Part shown: one piece after another, positions 23,400-35,309 of the stretch | Numbering within the stretch: the first letter of the stretch is position 1 | Layout: each line of letters opens with the position of its first letter | NCBI RefSeq assembly: GCF_023091745.1 | Contig: NC_068935.1 | Location: 20,939,775-21,003,774, forward strand | Reading direction: 5' to 3' | DNA: 64,000 nt | Source of the DNA: Budorcas taxicolor | Taxonomy: Eukaryota; Chordata; Mammalia; Artiodactyla; Bovidae | Made by a program: the position numbers and the translations under genes | The notes under the pieces: generated by a model | Seen by the model: the letters and a program-made list of their open reading frames with translations, nothing else | What the model was told of the DNA's origin: nothing | The model's database searches: none

Positions 23400-23775
23400 T
23401 ATTTAATTTTTTAATTTTTTCATTTTAATTGGAGGCTAGTTACTTTACAATATTGTAGTAGTTTTTGCCATACATTGACATGAATCAGCCATGATTCATG
23501 TGTTTCCCATTCTGAACCCCCCTCCCACCTCGCTCTGCATCCCATCCCTCTTCATCATCTCAGTGCACTAGCCCTGAGCACCCTGTCTCATGTATTAAAC
23601 GTGGACTGGCGACCTGTTTAACATATGATAATATTCATGTTTCAATTCTATTCTCTCAAATCATCCCACCCTCGCCTTCTCCCACAGAGTCCAAAAGACT
23701 GTTCTATACATCTGTGTCTCTTTTGCTGTCTCACCTATAAGGTTATCATTACCGTCTTTCTAAACTCCATATATA
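23400..23775 (-). mobile_element. L1 LINE 3' UTR fragment (bovine type)
   Basis: Reverse-complement L1 3' UTR: 'ttggaggctagttactttac', 'ttgccatacattgacatgaa', 'agcaccctgtctcatgtatt'. It is 5'-truncated and abuts the BovB at 23779. Confidence 0.9.
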
Positions 23776-23879
23776 CTGTCTCTGCTTTTTAAAATGCTTT
23801 CTAGGTTGATCATAACTTTTCTTCCAAAGAGTAAGTGTCTTTAAATTTCATAGCTGCAGTCATGATCTGCAGTGATTTT

Positions 23880-24968
23880 CAGTTCAGTTCAGTCACTCAG
23901 TCATGTCTGACTCTTTGCGACCCCATGAATCGCAGCACTCCAGGCCTCCCTGTCCATCACCATCTCCCAAGTTCACTCAGACTCACGTCCATCGAGTCCG
24001 TGATGCCATCCAGCCATCTCATCCTCGGTCGTCCCCTTCTCCTCCTGCCCCCAATCCCTCCCAGCATCAGAATCTTTCCAATGAGTCAACTCTTCGCATG
24101 AAGTGGCCAAAGTACTGGAGCTTCAGCTTTAGCATCATTCCTTCCAAAGAAATCCCAGGGTTGATCTCCTTCAGAATGGACTGGTTGGATCTCCTTGCAG
24201 TCGAAGGGACTCTCAAGAGTCTTCTCCAACACCACAGTTCAAAAGCATCAATTCTTCGGTGCTCACCTTTCTTTATAGTCCAACTCTCACATCCATACAT
24301 GACCACAGGAAAAACCATAGCCTTGACTAGGCGGACCTTAGTCGGCAAAGTAATGTCTCTGCTTTTGAATATGCTATCTAGGTTGGTCATAACTTTTCTT
24401 CCAAGGAGTAAGCGACTTTTAATTTCATGGCTGCAGTCACCATCTGCAGTGATTTTGGAGCCCCAAAAAATAAAGTCTGACACTGTTTCCACTGTTTCCC
24501 CATCTATTTCCCATGAAGTGATGGGACCGGATGCCATGATCTTCATTTTCTGAATGTTGAACTTTAAGCCAACTTTTTCACTCTCCTCTTTCACTGTCAT
24601 CAACAGGCATTTTAGTTCCTCTTCACTTTCTGCCACAAGGGTGGTGTCATTTACATATCTGAGGTTATTGATATTTCTCCCAGCAATCTTGATTCCAGCT
24701 TGTGTTTCTTCCAGTCCAGCGTTTCTCATGATGTACTCTGCATAGAAGTTAAATAAGCAGTGTGACAATATACAGCCTTGACGCAGTCCTTTTCCTATTT
24801 GGAACCAGTCTGTTGTTCCATGTCCAGTTCTAACTGTTGCTTCCTGACCTGCACACAGATTTCTCAAGGGGCAGGTTAGGTGATCTGGTATTCCCATCTC
24901 TTTCAGAATTTTCCAGTTTCTTGTGATCCACACAGTCAAAGGCTTTGGCATAGTCAATAAAGCAGAAA
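23880..24968 (-). mobile_element. Nested BovB LINE, 5'-truncated
   Basis: Inserted in the older BovB of 23779-27640. It has a full 3' end (starting cagttcagttcagtcactca) and is truncated in the RT domain. Frame 24067-25011 is open for 314 codons and covers LKEMGIPDHLTC, RQGCILSHCLFNFYAEYIM and VKAMVFPVVMYGCESW. Its first ~15 residues come from reading across the junction into the host BovB. The RT box reads YVND, so one catalytic Asp is lost. A tgat-like repeat flanks it. Confidence 0.9.
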
Positions 24969-26427
24969 TTGATAAAAATAAAGTCTGCCAGTGTTTCCAC
25001 TGTTTCTCCATCTATGCCATGAAGTGATAGGGCCAGATGCCATGATCTTAGTTTTCTGAATGTTGAGCTTTAAGTCAAAATTTTCACTCCCGTCTTCCAC
25101 TTTCATCAAGAGGATCTTTAGTTCTTCTTCGCTTTCTGTCATAAGGGTGGTGTCATCTGCATATCTGAGGCTACTGACATTTCTCCTGGCAATCTTGATT
25201 ATAACTTGTGCTTCATCCAGGCCAGTGTTTCTCATTATGTACTCTGCATATGAGTTAAATAAGCAGGGTGACAATAAACAGCCTTGACATACTCCTTTCC
25301 TTATTGGTTCTAACTGTTTCATCCTGACCTGCATACAGATTTCTTAAAAGGCAGGTCAGGTGATCTCGCATTGCCATATCTATAAGAATTTTCCATAGTT
25401 TATTGTGATCCACACAGTCAAAGGCTTTGGCATAGTCAATAAAGCAGAAATAGATATTTTTCTGGGACTCTTGTTTTTTCGATAATCCAGTGGATGTTGG
25501 CAATTTGATCTCTGGTTCCTCTGCCTTTTCCAAAACCAGCTTGAACATCTAGAAGTTCACGGTTCATGTACTGTTTAACCCTGGCTCGGAGAATTTTGAG
25601 CATTACTTTACTAGCGTGTGAGATGAGTGCAGTTGTATGGTAGTTTGAGTATTGTTTGGATTGGCTTTCTTTGGGTTTGGAATAAAAACTGACCTTTTCC
25701 ATTTTTATGTTTGCGTATCCCCAAATTATTCTGTGGCCACTGCTGAGTTTTCCAAATTTGCTGGCATATTGAGTGCAGCACTTTCACAGCATCATCTTTT
25801 AGGATTTGAAATAGCTCAATTGGAATTCCATCACCTCCACTAGCTTTGTTGTAGTGATACTTCCTAAGGCCCACTTGACTTCACATTCCATGATGTCTGG
25901 CTCTAGGTGAGTGATCACACCATCGTGATTATCCGGGTCATGAAGATCTTTTTTGTACAGTTCTCCAGTGTATCCTTGCCACTGCTTCTTAATATCTTCT
26001 GCTTCTGTTAGGTTCATACCATTTCTGTCCTTTATTGTGCCCATCTTTGCATGAAATGTTCGCTTTGAATCTCTAATCATCTTGAAGAATCTCTAGTCTT
26101 TTCCATTCTATTATTTCCCTCGATTTCTTTGCACTGATCACTGGGGGATACTTTATTATCTCTCCTTGGTATTCTTTGGAACCCTGCATTCAAATGAGTA
26201 TATCTTTCCCTGTCTCTTTGCCTTTCACTTCCCTTCTTTCCACAGCTGTTTGTAAGGCCTGCTCAGACAGCCATTTTGCTTTTTTGCATTTCATTTTCTT
26301 GGGCATAGTCTTGATCCCTGTCTCGTTGTACAATGTCACGAACCTCCATACATAGTTCATCAGGCACTTTGTCTATCAAATCGAGTCCCTTAAATCTATT
26401 TCTCACTTCCACTGTATAATCGTAAGA

Positions 26428-27281
26428 TGTCGAGACCAGCTCAACAAGCAGGGTTTCTAAAAGCACGATACAGTGAGAGAATGAGAAACGAGACACAAGA
26501 ATTCAGAGAAAAGCCAGGATCAGAGGACCAACACTGCCCCAAGGTTAACGTGCTGAAACTGAACCCAAGCCAGGTTTATTTTACTTTCAGTCATGAGTGA
26601 GAGAATATGCAGTTAGTTAAACTATAATTCATGTGGCTTTCAGGGCCAAAGAACAAAATGATCATTCAGTTCAGTTCAGTTCAGTCGCTCAGTCGTGTCC
26701 CACTCTTTGTGACCCCATGAATCGCAGCACACCAGGCCTCCCTGTCCATCACCAACACCCGGAGTTCACTCAGACTCACGTCCATCGAGTCAGTGATGCC
26801 ATCCAGCCATCTCATCCTCTGTCGTTCCCTTCTCCTCCTGCCCTCAATCCCTTCCAGCATCAAAGACTTTTCCAGTGAGTCAAGACTTCGCATGAGGTGG
26901 CCAAAGTACTGGAGTTTCAGCTTTAGCATCATTCCTTCCAAAGAAATTCCAGGGCTGATTTCCTTCAGAATGGATTGGTTGGATTGAGTAATTAGGAAAC
27001 CATAATCAATAAGTAATCAGTAACTAAGACTAATATTCTTATCTATAGATTTTCCACCACATACGTAAACATGTGACTCTGAGATGCCAGGTGAGAAACA
27101 GTCTGGGGTCGGTTTTCTGACCCGAGGATTACATCTTGTTTTCAAGATTATGAACTGTTCCCTCTGGACTTATTCCAAGAGTCTCATGCCTTATAGCATC
27201 CAGTTTATCAATAATTATAAATTTCTTTTGCGGACCTTGTTGGGGCCTGCTTTTCTTTTATTCTTCCTGTCCCCTACAACA
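26428..27281. mobile_element. Solo LTR nested in BovB
   Basis: Begins TGTCGAGACC and ends CCTACAACA, the canonical TG..CA ends of an LTR, and splits BovB between 'gtataatcgtaag' and 'agggatttgattt', which are adjacent in intact copies. About 534 bp after removing the BovB inside it (26666-26985). No retroviral coding sequence. Its sequence differs from the LTR in the arms. Confidence 0.75.
26666..26985 (-). mobile_element. BovB LINE 3' fragment nested in LTR
   Basis: About 320 bp of BovB 3' end in reverse complement, from 'cagttcagttcagttcagtc' to 'gaatggattggttggatt'. The innermost layer of this nest. Confidence 0.88.
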
Positions 27282-27647
27282 AGGGATTTGATTTATGTCA
27301 TATCTGAATGATCTAGTGGTTTTCCCCACTTTCTTCAATTTAAATCTGAATTGGGCAATAATGAGTTCATGATCTAAGCCACAGTCAGTTCCCAGTCTTG
27401 TTTTTGCGACTGTGTAGAGCTTCTCCATCTTTGGCTGCAAAGAAAATAATCAATCTGATTTCAGTATTGACCATCTGGTGATGTCAATGTGTAGAGTCTT
27501 CTCTTGTGTTGTTGGAAGAGGGTGTTAGCTATGAGCAGTATGTTCTCTTGGGAAAACTCTATTAGCCTTTGCCCTGCTTCATTTTGTACTCCAAGGCCAA
27601 ATTTGCCTGTTACTCCAGGTGTTTCTTGACTTCCTACATTTAACTTT

Positions 27648-27920
27648 GAGTAATGGCACCCCACTCCAGTACTCTTACCTGGAAAATCCCATGGATGGAG
27701 GAGTCTGGTAGGCTGCAGTCCATGGGGTCACAAAGGGTCAGACACGACTGAGCAACTTCACTTTCACTTTTCACTATCATGCATTGGAGAAGGAAATGGC
27801 AACCCACTCCAGTGTTCTTGCCTTGAGAATCCCAGGGACAGAGGAGCCTGGTGGGCTGCCGTCTCTGGGGTCGCACAAAGTTGGACATGACTGAAGCGAC
27901 TTAGCAGCAGCAGCAGCAGC
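27648..27920 (+). repeat. Bov-A2-type SINE (two-unit)
   Basis: Two successive units ('taatggcaccccactccagt', 'gagaaggaaatggcaaccca') ending 'gacatgactgaagcgactta' and a (CAG)n run. It marks the upstream limit of duplicated copy A. Confidence 0.9.
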
Positions 27921-28194
27921 AGTCATGCACTAAATTGTTGGTATTAATTCCTGCTATTAGCTTTGATTCTGCAGTCTATTTGAACCTGCTTCTTGATCAC
28001 TGATTTAGTACATATATTACATTGCACTGGTTCTCTTATATCTCTACCTCAGTGATAAGCCAACTGTAATTGCCTTCCACCCACTCCATTTACTTTAACT
28101 GGCAAAATCCTATAGAATTCAGTTTTACCTACGAGTAGAAGACTCATAACTTTGGGCATAAAATCTGGCTTGGTGTGCATCTTAAGAAAGTGAA

Positions 28195-28440
28195 TTAATA
28201 ATTGGCTTATGCCAGATACTGTGCTCAGTGCTGTGTTAATGAACTCACTTGATTTCACACTACTAAAAAATAGGATATCTATTTTGGGGATTTAATGCTT
28301 ACTACATTATAGGTCAGGTGTTATTATTCAATTTAAAGATGATGGCATGGAAGTTCAGATTGGTTATCTTATCCACCCTGAATTCATACACAGCTAGTAA
28401 TTTGTAGGGTTAAGATCTTGTAGCAGTATCTTGCTAATGG
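28195..28440 (+). repeat. MIR SINE
   Basis: Reads 'gccagatactgtgctcagtg', 'caatttaaagatgatggcat', 'cacagctagtaatttgtagg'. Shared with 57010-57245. Confidence 0.75.
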
Positions 28441-29089
28441 CAGAGCTGATCTCTGATAGAGGAGAAAGACTCTCTTTAGTCACATACTTCATGACCAGCC
28501 TAACTGATCCGATTATACCTCCCAAAGCCACTCAGTAGATAAAGGCCATTCTAGTAACTGGTATTCACATAGTAACTGGTTGAAATGCATGTTCTGAACA
28601 AAAGTCTATAAAAGAAGCACAAGCAAATCAATGTCTTTCAGGACTTTGAGATTTCATTTGTGTTTCTAATAGTTTTAGAAAATTCCTTGAGAAATCTGGA
28701 CATACACTGCATCTGTTTTATGTGATTGGATAGGGTCTTGCTTGTTGAATCAGGATTCTAACAAAAGTTTCAGCTATCACAACACATCTGTATTTTTACA
28801 GATTTTCATTCAAAGCTATAGAGTCTTTTTGAATAATAGTTCAATGATGTTTATAGTGTTTTTACAATGCCAAGAGACAACAAGGACTTTGAAGTTTTCT
28901 GATAGTTTTTACCTGCCATTGTCCTAGGAATATCAAAATTAAAACAGGAGTGTGATTACTTCTGACAGTAGTCAGTTGGCCATTTATTTTTCAATTCTGC
29001 TTCCACTATATCAACCTTAGGGAATTTCGAGTTAAACAATCTCTCTCTAGGGAGTATTTGCGGGAAGATAGCCATGTTCTCTTTTTGAT
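28441..29089. other. Unclassified sequence in copy A
   Basis: Diverged counterpart of 57246-57891. No gene seen. Confidence 0.5.
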
Positions 29090-29330
29090 TAACCATGAGG
29101 TTAGCAAAAACCTGAGGGGAGTCCTATTTCCTCCTTCAGGGAATCTTCCCAACTCAGGGACTGAACCCTCATCTCCTGCATTGCACGTAGATTCTTTACT
29201 GCTGAGACATCAGGGGAATATCTCTGGGAATAAGAAATGGCAACGCACTCTGGTATTCTTGCTTGGAAAATTCTATGGACAGAGAATCCTGGCAGCACAG
29301 TCCTTGGGGTTGCAAAGAGTCAGGCACTAA
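29090..29330. repeat. Composite Bov-tA-type SINE
   Basis: SINE head in reverse ('ccttcagggaatcttcccaa' to 'tgagacatcagggg') followed by SINE tail in sense ('aagaaatggcaacgcactct' to 'gcaaagagtcaggcac'). Shared with the arms. Confidence 0.7.
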
Positions 29331-29619
29331 TGAACACACACAGTAGCAAGAACTATCAAACATCATATTTCCTTAGTAATTCATGATAAATCTATCATAT
29401 ATGTATCCTTTATTAAATATGTTTTCAGTCTGGGTCTCTAATGCCTTACAGGGAAATAGATACCATTGGCTTACTATCTGTCATTTATGTCAGAATTCCG
29501 CTTACTTACATTAACTTCATCTAGGTATAATATGAAGGCATTCCCCTCCTCGTTCAATTGTTCCAGGATATGAAAGGGTCTGTCTTGATGCGGATCACTT
29601 CACACATGATTTTAGAGGC
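29331..29619. other. Unclassified sequence in copy A
   Basis: Counterpart of 58146-58431. No gene seen. Confidence 0.4.
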
Positions 29620-31195
29620 TTCGAATAATAATAAGTCACTGAGTGCTTACTATGTGCCAAGTACAAGATTTATTGGTGTGAACCTTACAGTAGCCAATAC
29701 TACGTAAATTTGTCAGCAAATTTGGAAAACTCAGCAGTGGCCACAAGACTGGAAAAGGTCAGTTTTCATTCCAATCCCAAAGAAAGGCAATGCCAAAGAA
29801 TGCTCAAACTACCACACAATTGCATTCATCTCACATGCTAGTAAAGTAATGCTCAAAATTCTCCAAGCCAGGCTTCAGCAATACGTGAACTGGGAACTTC
29901 CAGATGTTCAAGCTGGTTTTAGAAAAGGCAGAGGAACCAGAGATCAAATTGCCAACATCTGCTGGATCATCGAAAAAGCAAGAGAGTTCCAGAGAAACAT
30001 CTATTTCTGCATTATTGACTATGCCAAAGCCTTTGACTCTGTGGATCACAATAAACTGTGGAAAATTCTGAAAGAGATGGGAATACCAGATCACCTGACC
30101 TGCCTCTTGAGAAATCTCTATGCAGATCAGGAAGTAACACTTAGAACTGGACATGGAAGAACAGAATGATTCCAAATAGGAAAAGGAGTACATCAAGGCT
30201 GTATATTGTCACCCTGCTTATTTAACTTATATGCAGAGTACATCATGAGAAACGCAAGGCTGGAAGAAGGACAAGCTGGAATTAAGATCGCCGGGAGAAA
30301 TATCAATAACCTCAGATGTGCAGAGGACACCACCCTTATGACAGAAAGTGAAGAGAAACTAAAGAGCCTCTTGATGAAAATGAAAGAGGAGAGTGAAACA
30401 GTTGGCTTAAAGCTCAACATTCAGAAAACTAAGATCATGGCATCTGGTCCCATCACTTCATGGCAAATAGATGGGGAAACAGTGGAAAGAGTGGCTGACT
30501 TTATTTTCTTGGGCTCCAAAATCACTGCAGATGTTGATGCAGCTATGAAATTAAAAGACAGTTGCTCCTTGGAAGGAATGTTATGACCAACCTATACAGC
30601 ATATTAAAAAGCAGAGACATTACTTTGCCAACCAATGTCTGTCTAGTCAAAGCTATAGTTTTTCCAGTAGTCATGTATGGATGTACGAGTTGGACTATAA
30701 AGAAAGCTGAGCACTGAAGAATTGATGCTTTCGAATTGTGGTGTTGGAGAAGACTCTTGAGAGTCCCTTGGACTGCAAGGAGATCCAACCAGTCCATCCT
30801 AATGGAGATCAGTCCTGGGTGTTCATCGGAAGGACTGATGTTGAAGCTGAAACTCCAATACTTTGGCCACTTGATGCAAATAGCTGACTCATATGAGAAG
30901 ACCCTGATGCTGGGAAAGATTGAGGGCAGGAGAAGGGGACCACAGAGGATGAGATGATTGGATGGCATCACCGACTCAATGGACATTAGTTTGGGTAGGC
31001 TCTGGGAGTTGATGATAGACAGGGAGGCCTGGCATGCTGCAGTTCATGGGGTCGCAAAGAGTCAGACACAACTGAGCAACTGAACTGAGCTGAACTGAGC
31101 CAATATTATCAGTATTTGCATTTTACAGGTGAAACAAGTACATTCATAAGGTGTAAGTAATTTGTCCAAAGACTGAAGCGCAGGTCTATCTAACA
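29620..31195 (+). repeat. MIR SINE split by BovB
   Basis: MIR pieces 29620-29711 ('cttactatgtgccaagtaca') and 31100-31195 ('catttta caggtgaaacaag'-like) are joined and uninterrupted at 58432-58615. The BovB at 29712-31099 sits between them. Confidence 0.85.
29712..31099 (+). mobile_element. BovB LINE, 5'-truncated, with target-site duplication
   Basis: Starts in the RT domain (cagcaaatttggaaaactca) and ends with the 3' tail 'ctgaactgagctgaactgag'. Flanking gccaatactac (left, about 29690) and gccaatattat (right, about 31098) look like the target duplication. The empty site is visible in copy B near 58490. RT box CAED (first Asp lost). Frames 29849-30169 (VLKILQ.. to YAKAFDSVDH) and 30206-30586 are separate pieces. 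Confidence 0.95.
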
Positions 31196-31714
31196 GAAAA
31201 GGACATCTAATTGACCACTATGCTACCTGTCCTGCCCACACTGATGTCCCAGGCTGAAAAGTCAGTCTTTTTATGCAGGCCAGTAATCTCTTCAGCACAC
31301 TCTTTATAAACCTTCTCTATCCCCATTCTGTCTTCACTGAAAAATAACTATTTCACCCTTATCCAGAATTCCTTGTGTGGACACAAAATCAGTCTTAACA
31401 GCATTCTCTTTTTTGCTACTAAAGCTGTTGAAAATAATATCCAGTAATTTTTCGGCCTTTTGTAGTTTTATCCATATCTTGAGGAAAGAGTCAGAGTAGA
31501 CCCTTCCCTGAAGGCTTGTATTCTCTTTCCTGACATGTAATTGATGACACAAATCCCACTACCCTAAAAATATAGTTGGAACTTTTTAATAAAGGGGTAT
31601 CCTTAACACTGGACTTTCCACGTAGCACTAAGTAGTAAAGAGCATGCAAACACTGAAGCTCATCTTTCTCCCTTTCATAAATTTTTTTTTCTTCATTGAT
31701 TTTAATTATAATAC
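31196..31714. other. Unclassified sequence in copy A
   Basis: Matches 58616-59004 up to about 31597, where copy B is interrupted by a BovB. No gene seen. Confidence 0.5.
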
Positions 31715-32275
31715 TACCAGGCATCAAGTCGAACCACTTACTACATGCCAGGCATTGTGCTTTAGGTTCATTTTCTCTTTTAATTCTTATAACCATGGTC
31801 TTAGACATCTGCTATTATTAACCTTATTAGGCAAATGAAGAAATTGAGGCTTAGAATGATGAAAGAATTTATGCAAGAACTAGTAAGTAAAAAGTGAAAA
31901 AAGAAAGTGTAAGTGAAAGTCGCTCAGTTGTGTCCAACTCTTTGTGACCCCACAGACTATACATTCTATAGAATTCTCCAGGAGTGGCTAGCCTTTCCCT
32001 TCTCCAGGGGATTTTCCCAACCCAAGGATTGAACCCAAGTCTCCCACATTGCAGGCGGATTCTTCACCAGCTGAGCCACCAGGGACACCCAAGAATACTG
32101 GAGTGTATAGCCTATCCCTTCTCCAGCAGATCTTCCTGCACCAGATATTGAACCTGGGTCTCCAGCATCGTAGGTAGATTCTTCACCAACTGAGTTACCA
32201 GGGAAGCCCAGTAAGTAAAAGCAAGACTCAAATCTAGATATTTCTAATTGCAGAGTCCAGGCTCCTACACAGTAC
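31715..32275 (+). repeat. MIR SINE split by a SINE
   Basis: MIR core ('ttactacatgccaggcattg', 'caaatgaagaaattgaggct') continues after the insertion with 'aagactcaaatctagat'. The segment aagtaagtaaaa occurs on both sides of the inserted SINE. Confidence 0.8.
31896..32210 (-). repeat. Dimeric Bov-tA-type SINE with target-site duplication
   Basis: One full reverse-complement SINE (31915-32090) followed by a second partial head-containing unit (32090-32210). Flanked by agtaagtaaaa on each side (31882 and 32210), so both units inserted together or the second arose by unequal exchange. Confidence 0.85.
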
Positions 32276-32282
32276 ATTACTA

Positions 32283-32490
32283 TTGATCTACAACCAGAGT
32301 CAACCAATGGCCAGCTGTGGGCCAACCCCAGCCTACCGCCTGTTTTCAAAAGTAAGATTTTATTGGAACTCAGTCATACCCAGCATTTACATGTTGTCTG
32401 TGGGTGCTTTCATGCTGCAACATGCATGCCCACAAAGCTAAAAACATTAACTATCTGTTCTTTTTCAGAAAAAGCTTTGACCCCTGGTCT
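32283..32490 (-). repeat. Old nonautonomous hAT-type transposon remnant
   Basis: Contains 'aagattttattggaactcag', 'tgtctgtgggtgctttcatg' and ends 'cagaaaaagctttgacccct', the pattern of a common mammalian MER-type hAT element. The family name is uncertain. Confidence 0.6.
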
Positions 32491-33189
32491 AAACATATTA
32501 GGGTATTAAATCGGACCAGCTCATGGGGCATCTCATTGTTTATATTTCTCATTTAAAATGGCCCATTTGTCCCTATTTTTTGTTTCTTCACTCTAAGTTA
32601 GTCTCATCTACACAATGAAACAATGGGATTTCTGTAGCAGCTTACTTACTGTGTTTTAATAGCCTAAATAAATTTCAATGGTGATCCATTATCAAATGTC
32701 TACATTCTGCGTCAGAAAACTCTGATTATCTTGGTTGGTTATGGGGGACGTTTAATGCTTCCTCCCGACCCCTCCCACCCCCACCCTTCTCCTGCAAACA
32801 CTGTAATTTTGGCAATTGTACCGAATTTTCATATAGAGATCAAACTTCTTTTCCACTTTAGTTTACCTTCCTGGGTGGCATTCCACCTCCCAGCATGAAA
32901 CCTAAGGCAATAATCCCATGGCATTTACCTGGCCACTGTGACTGTTCCAGGTGTGGGCTTTTGTCTTAAACATGTTTTAAAAGAGTGAATGTTATAGCCT
33001 TTCTTGAAATGTTAGAAAAGTACTCTCATTTTCTCCCCACTGGAATCAAATGTAAACAGATATAGCCCTGATAATTGCTGACATCCCTTCTGACAAAGAG
33101 AGGAGAGCCCATTTAAGAGTGGAGGCTTTCTGAGAAGTAGAATTTAGGGGCAAAGAGGAAGAAATGAAGTCCTGAATTTTTTTTAAGTA
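32491..33189. other. Unclassified sequence in copy A
   Basis: About 700 bp including a C-rich patch near 32760. No gene or repeat recognised. Missing from copy B. Confidence 0.45.
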
Positions 33190-33830
33190 TTAATCTTTTT
33201 AATGAAATGTAGTTTATTTATAATATTACTTTTAAGTGATGATAGTGATTCAATATTTTTATAGATTATACTCCAGTTAAAGTGGAGTATACAAAATAAG
33301 ATATTGGGTTGGCCAATAAGTTTATTTGGGTTTTAATACATTACAGAAAATTCCAAATGGACCTTTTGACCAACTCAATATATTTCCCTGTGCTGTATAT
33401 TACATTCTTGTTGTTTATTTTTTTTATACATAGTAGTTAGTACCTCTTAATCCTATACCCTTGTCTTACTCCTCCCTCTTTCCCTCTCTCCACTGGGAAC
33501 CACTAGATTGTTCTCTATATCTATGAGTCTTTTTCTGTTTTGTTATATTTACTTGTTTTATTTTTTTATATTCTACATATAAGTGATAACATATAGTGTT
33601 TGTCTTTTACTTCTTTCACTCAGCAAAATACCATTCAGGTCCATCCATGTAGTTACAAATGGCAAAATATTTCATTCTGTTTTATGGCTGACTGATATTC
33701 CATTATAGATTATGCTACATCTTTATCCATTCATCTGTTGATGGACACCTAGGTTGCTTCTATATCTTGACTATTGTAAATAGTGCTACTATGAACATTG
33801 ATGTGCATGTAAGTAATCATATCTTTGAAT
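33190..33830 (-). mobile_element. L1 LINE 3' region fragment
   Basis: Reverse-complement L1 3' UTR features: 'ccattcaggtccatccatgt', 'gattatgctacatctttatc', 'attgtaaatagtgctactat'. The part from 33636 on is shared with 61509-61700. Confidence 0.8.
33303..33383. mobile_element. Mariner-type MITE in L1
   Basis: About 80 bp with inverted ends: tattgggttggccaataagt at one end and ttttgaccaactcaata at the other, flanked by TA. This fits the short mariner derivatives of ruminant genomes. Confidence 0.85.
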
Positions 33831-34094
33831 CACTAAATCCACTTATGCTTGAAGGTGTTTAGCCTTGAAGCTAATTATATTCTTCTACAGAAGCACAAAG
33901 AGTTCTGATGCAATGATTTTCCCCACAAAACTACATTATTTTAGCTCAATTTCTTATATCAGTTTGAGGAGTTAATACCTATTAACAGCAAAAAAAGAAA
34001 ATTTATATTGCAGTGGTGGTATTGGGCAAAGAACAGACTTATGTACTCTGACCCAAGTTTAACCTTCTAATACAGAGACCAGCATTTCTGCCTG

Positions 34095-34131
<37 letters not shown>

Positions 34132-34502
34132 GTAGAGTGTTCTGGATTCATGAGTTTTGTTTGGCCTACTGGACAGATACAGACTAATCCTGTATAAACG
34201 CATCAACTTCCAAAAGGAATAGAAAGTTCTGCCCCAAAGTCCTGCCATTACTTAAACAAATGTGAGATGGCCGCTTAAGATTTTGGGGACAGGTTGTGGC
34301 GTAGGACTTCTCTTCCCATCATCAACACCTGCACTATGCCAAGTACAAAGCAACACAGCAAAGTATAGCAGATTAAGAGCGAGAAACCTGGACAGAATTC
34401 AGATGCTGGACTCTACCTCCCACTAACTAGATGAAAATTCTCAGTTTCCTTAACTACTCTGTGCCTCAATTCCCTACTTTGTATAGGATTATGAGGATTT
34501 CC
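33831..34502. other. Unclassified sequence in copy A
   Basis: Counterpart of 61701-62342, with the poly-A run at 34095 as the main difference. No gene seen. Confidence 0.5.
34095..34126 (+). repeat. Poly-A run (32 A)
   Basis: A pure run of 32 A between cctg and cctttg. Copy B has no such run at the equivalent place near 61977, and no retroelement body precedes it. Confidence 0.9.
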
Positions 34503-34692
34503 ATGGTGTTTCAGAGAGTAAAAAATCTGCCTGCTATTCAGAAGACCCAGGTTCAATCTCTGAGTCAGGAAGATTGCCAGGAGAAGGAAATGGCAACCCA
34601 CTCCAGTATTGTGGCCTGGAGAATTCCATGGACAGAGGAGCCTGGTGGGCTAGAGTCAGTGGGATCATAGAGAGTCAGGCATGACTGAGCAA
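34503..34692 (+). repeat. Bov-tA-type SINE
   Basis: Sense SINE: 'aaaatctgcctgctattcag', 'gagaaggaaatggcaaccca', ending 'cagtgggatcatagagagtc'. Shared with 62343-62535, so it predates the older duplication. Confidence 0.9.
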
Positions 34693-34831
34693 CAAACACA
34701 CATAGGATTATGAAGTATAAATTAATATTTTTAAAAAATTAAAATAGTACCTGGTACACAATAACCACTATAGAAGTGTTTGTGAAAAAATGAATAAATA
34801 GCATACAAGTACTACAACCATTTGAGATAGC

Positions 34832-35309
34832 GGTAGTTCAGTTCAGTTCAGTCGCTCAGTCGTGTCGGACTCTTTGTGACCCCATGAATCACAGCATGCC
34901 AGGCCTCCCTGTCCATCACCAACTCCAGGAGTTCACTCAAACTCACGTCCATCGAGTCAGTGATGCCATCCAGCCATCTCATCCTCTGTCATTCCCTTCT
35001 TCTCCTGCCCTCAATCCCTCCCAGCATCAGAGTCTTTTCCAATGAGTCAACTCTTCGCATGAGGTGGCCAAAGTACTAGAGTTTCAGCTTTAGCATCGTT
35101 CCTTCCAAAGAAATTCCAGGGCTGATCTCCTTCAGAATGGACTGGTTGGATCTCCTTGCAGTCGAAGGGACTCTCAAGAGTCTTCTCCAACACCACAGTT
35201 CAAAAGCATCAATTCTTCGGGGCTCAGCTTTCTTCACAGTCCAACTCTCACATCCATACATGACCAGTGGAAAAACCATAGCCTTGACTAGATGGACCTT
35301 TGTTGGCAG
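34832..35309 (-). mobile_element. BovB LINE 3' fragment (copy A only)
   Basis: About 480 bp of BovB 3' end in reverse complement, encoding VKAMVFPLVMYGCESW (35076-35327). Copy B is uninterrupted near 62665, so this arrived after the older duplication. Confidence 0.92.

Larger units (their letters stand above)
23779..27640 (-). mobile_element. BovB LINE hosting nested insertions
   Basis: One minus-strand BovB in pieces: 23779-23879, about 24969-26427 and 27282-27640. Removing the BovB at 23880-24968 and the LTR at 26428-27281 makes the flanks contiguous by comparison with other BovB copies. It covers the endonuclease (27460-27640), the linker (25800-26400), RT with an intact YADD box (about 25160) and the C-terminal part. 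It carries an extra ~30 bp at about 25705-25733 (encoding NLGIRKHKN) and lacks ~28 bp around 25305. The element at 40093 shares both features. Many frame breaks. Confidence 0.9.

Noticed and set aside
24067..25011. 314-codon open frame on the minus strand as a cellular gene
   Set aside because: It is BovB RT and C-terminal sequence read across a nested-insertion junction. The RT box is mutated (YVND).
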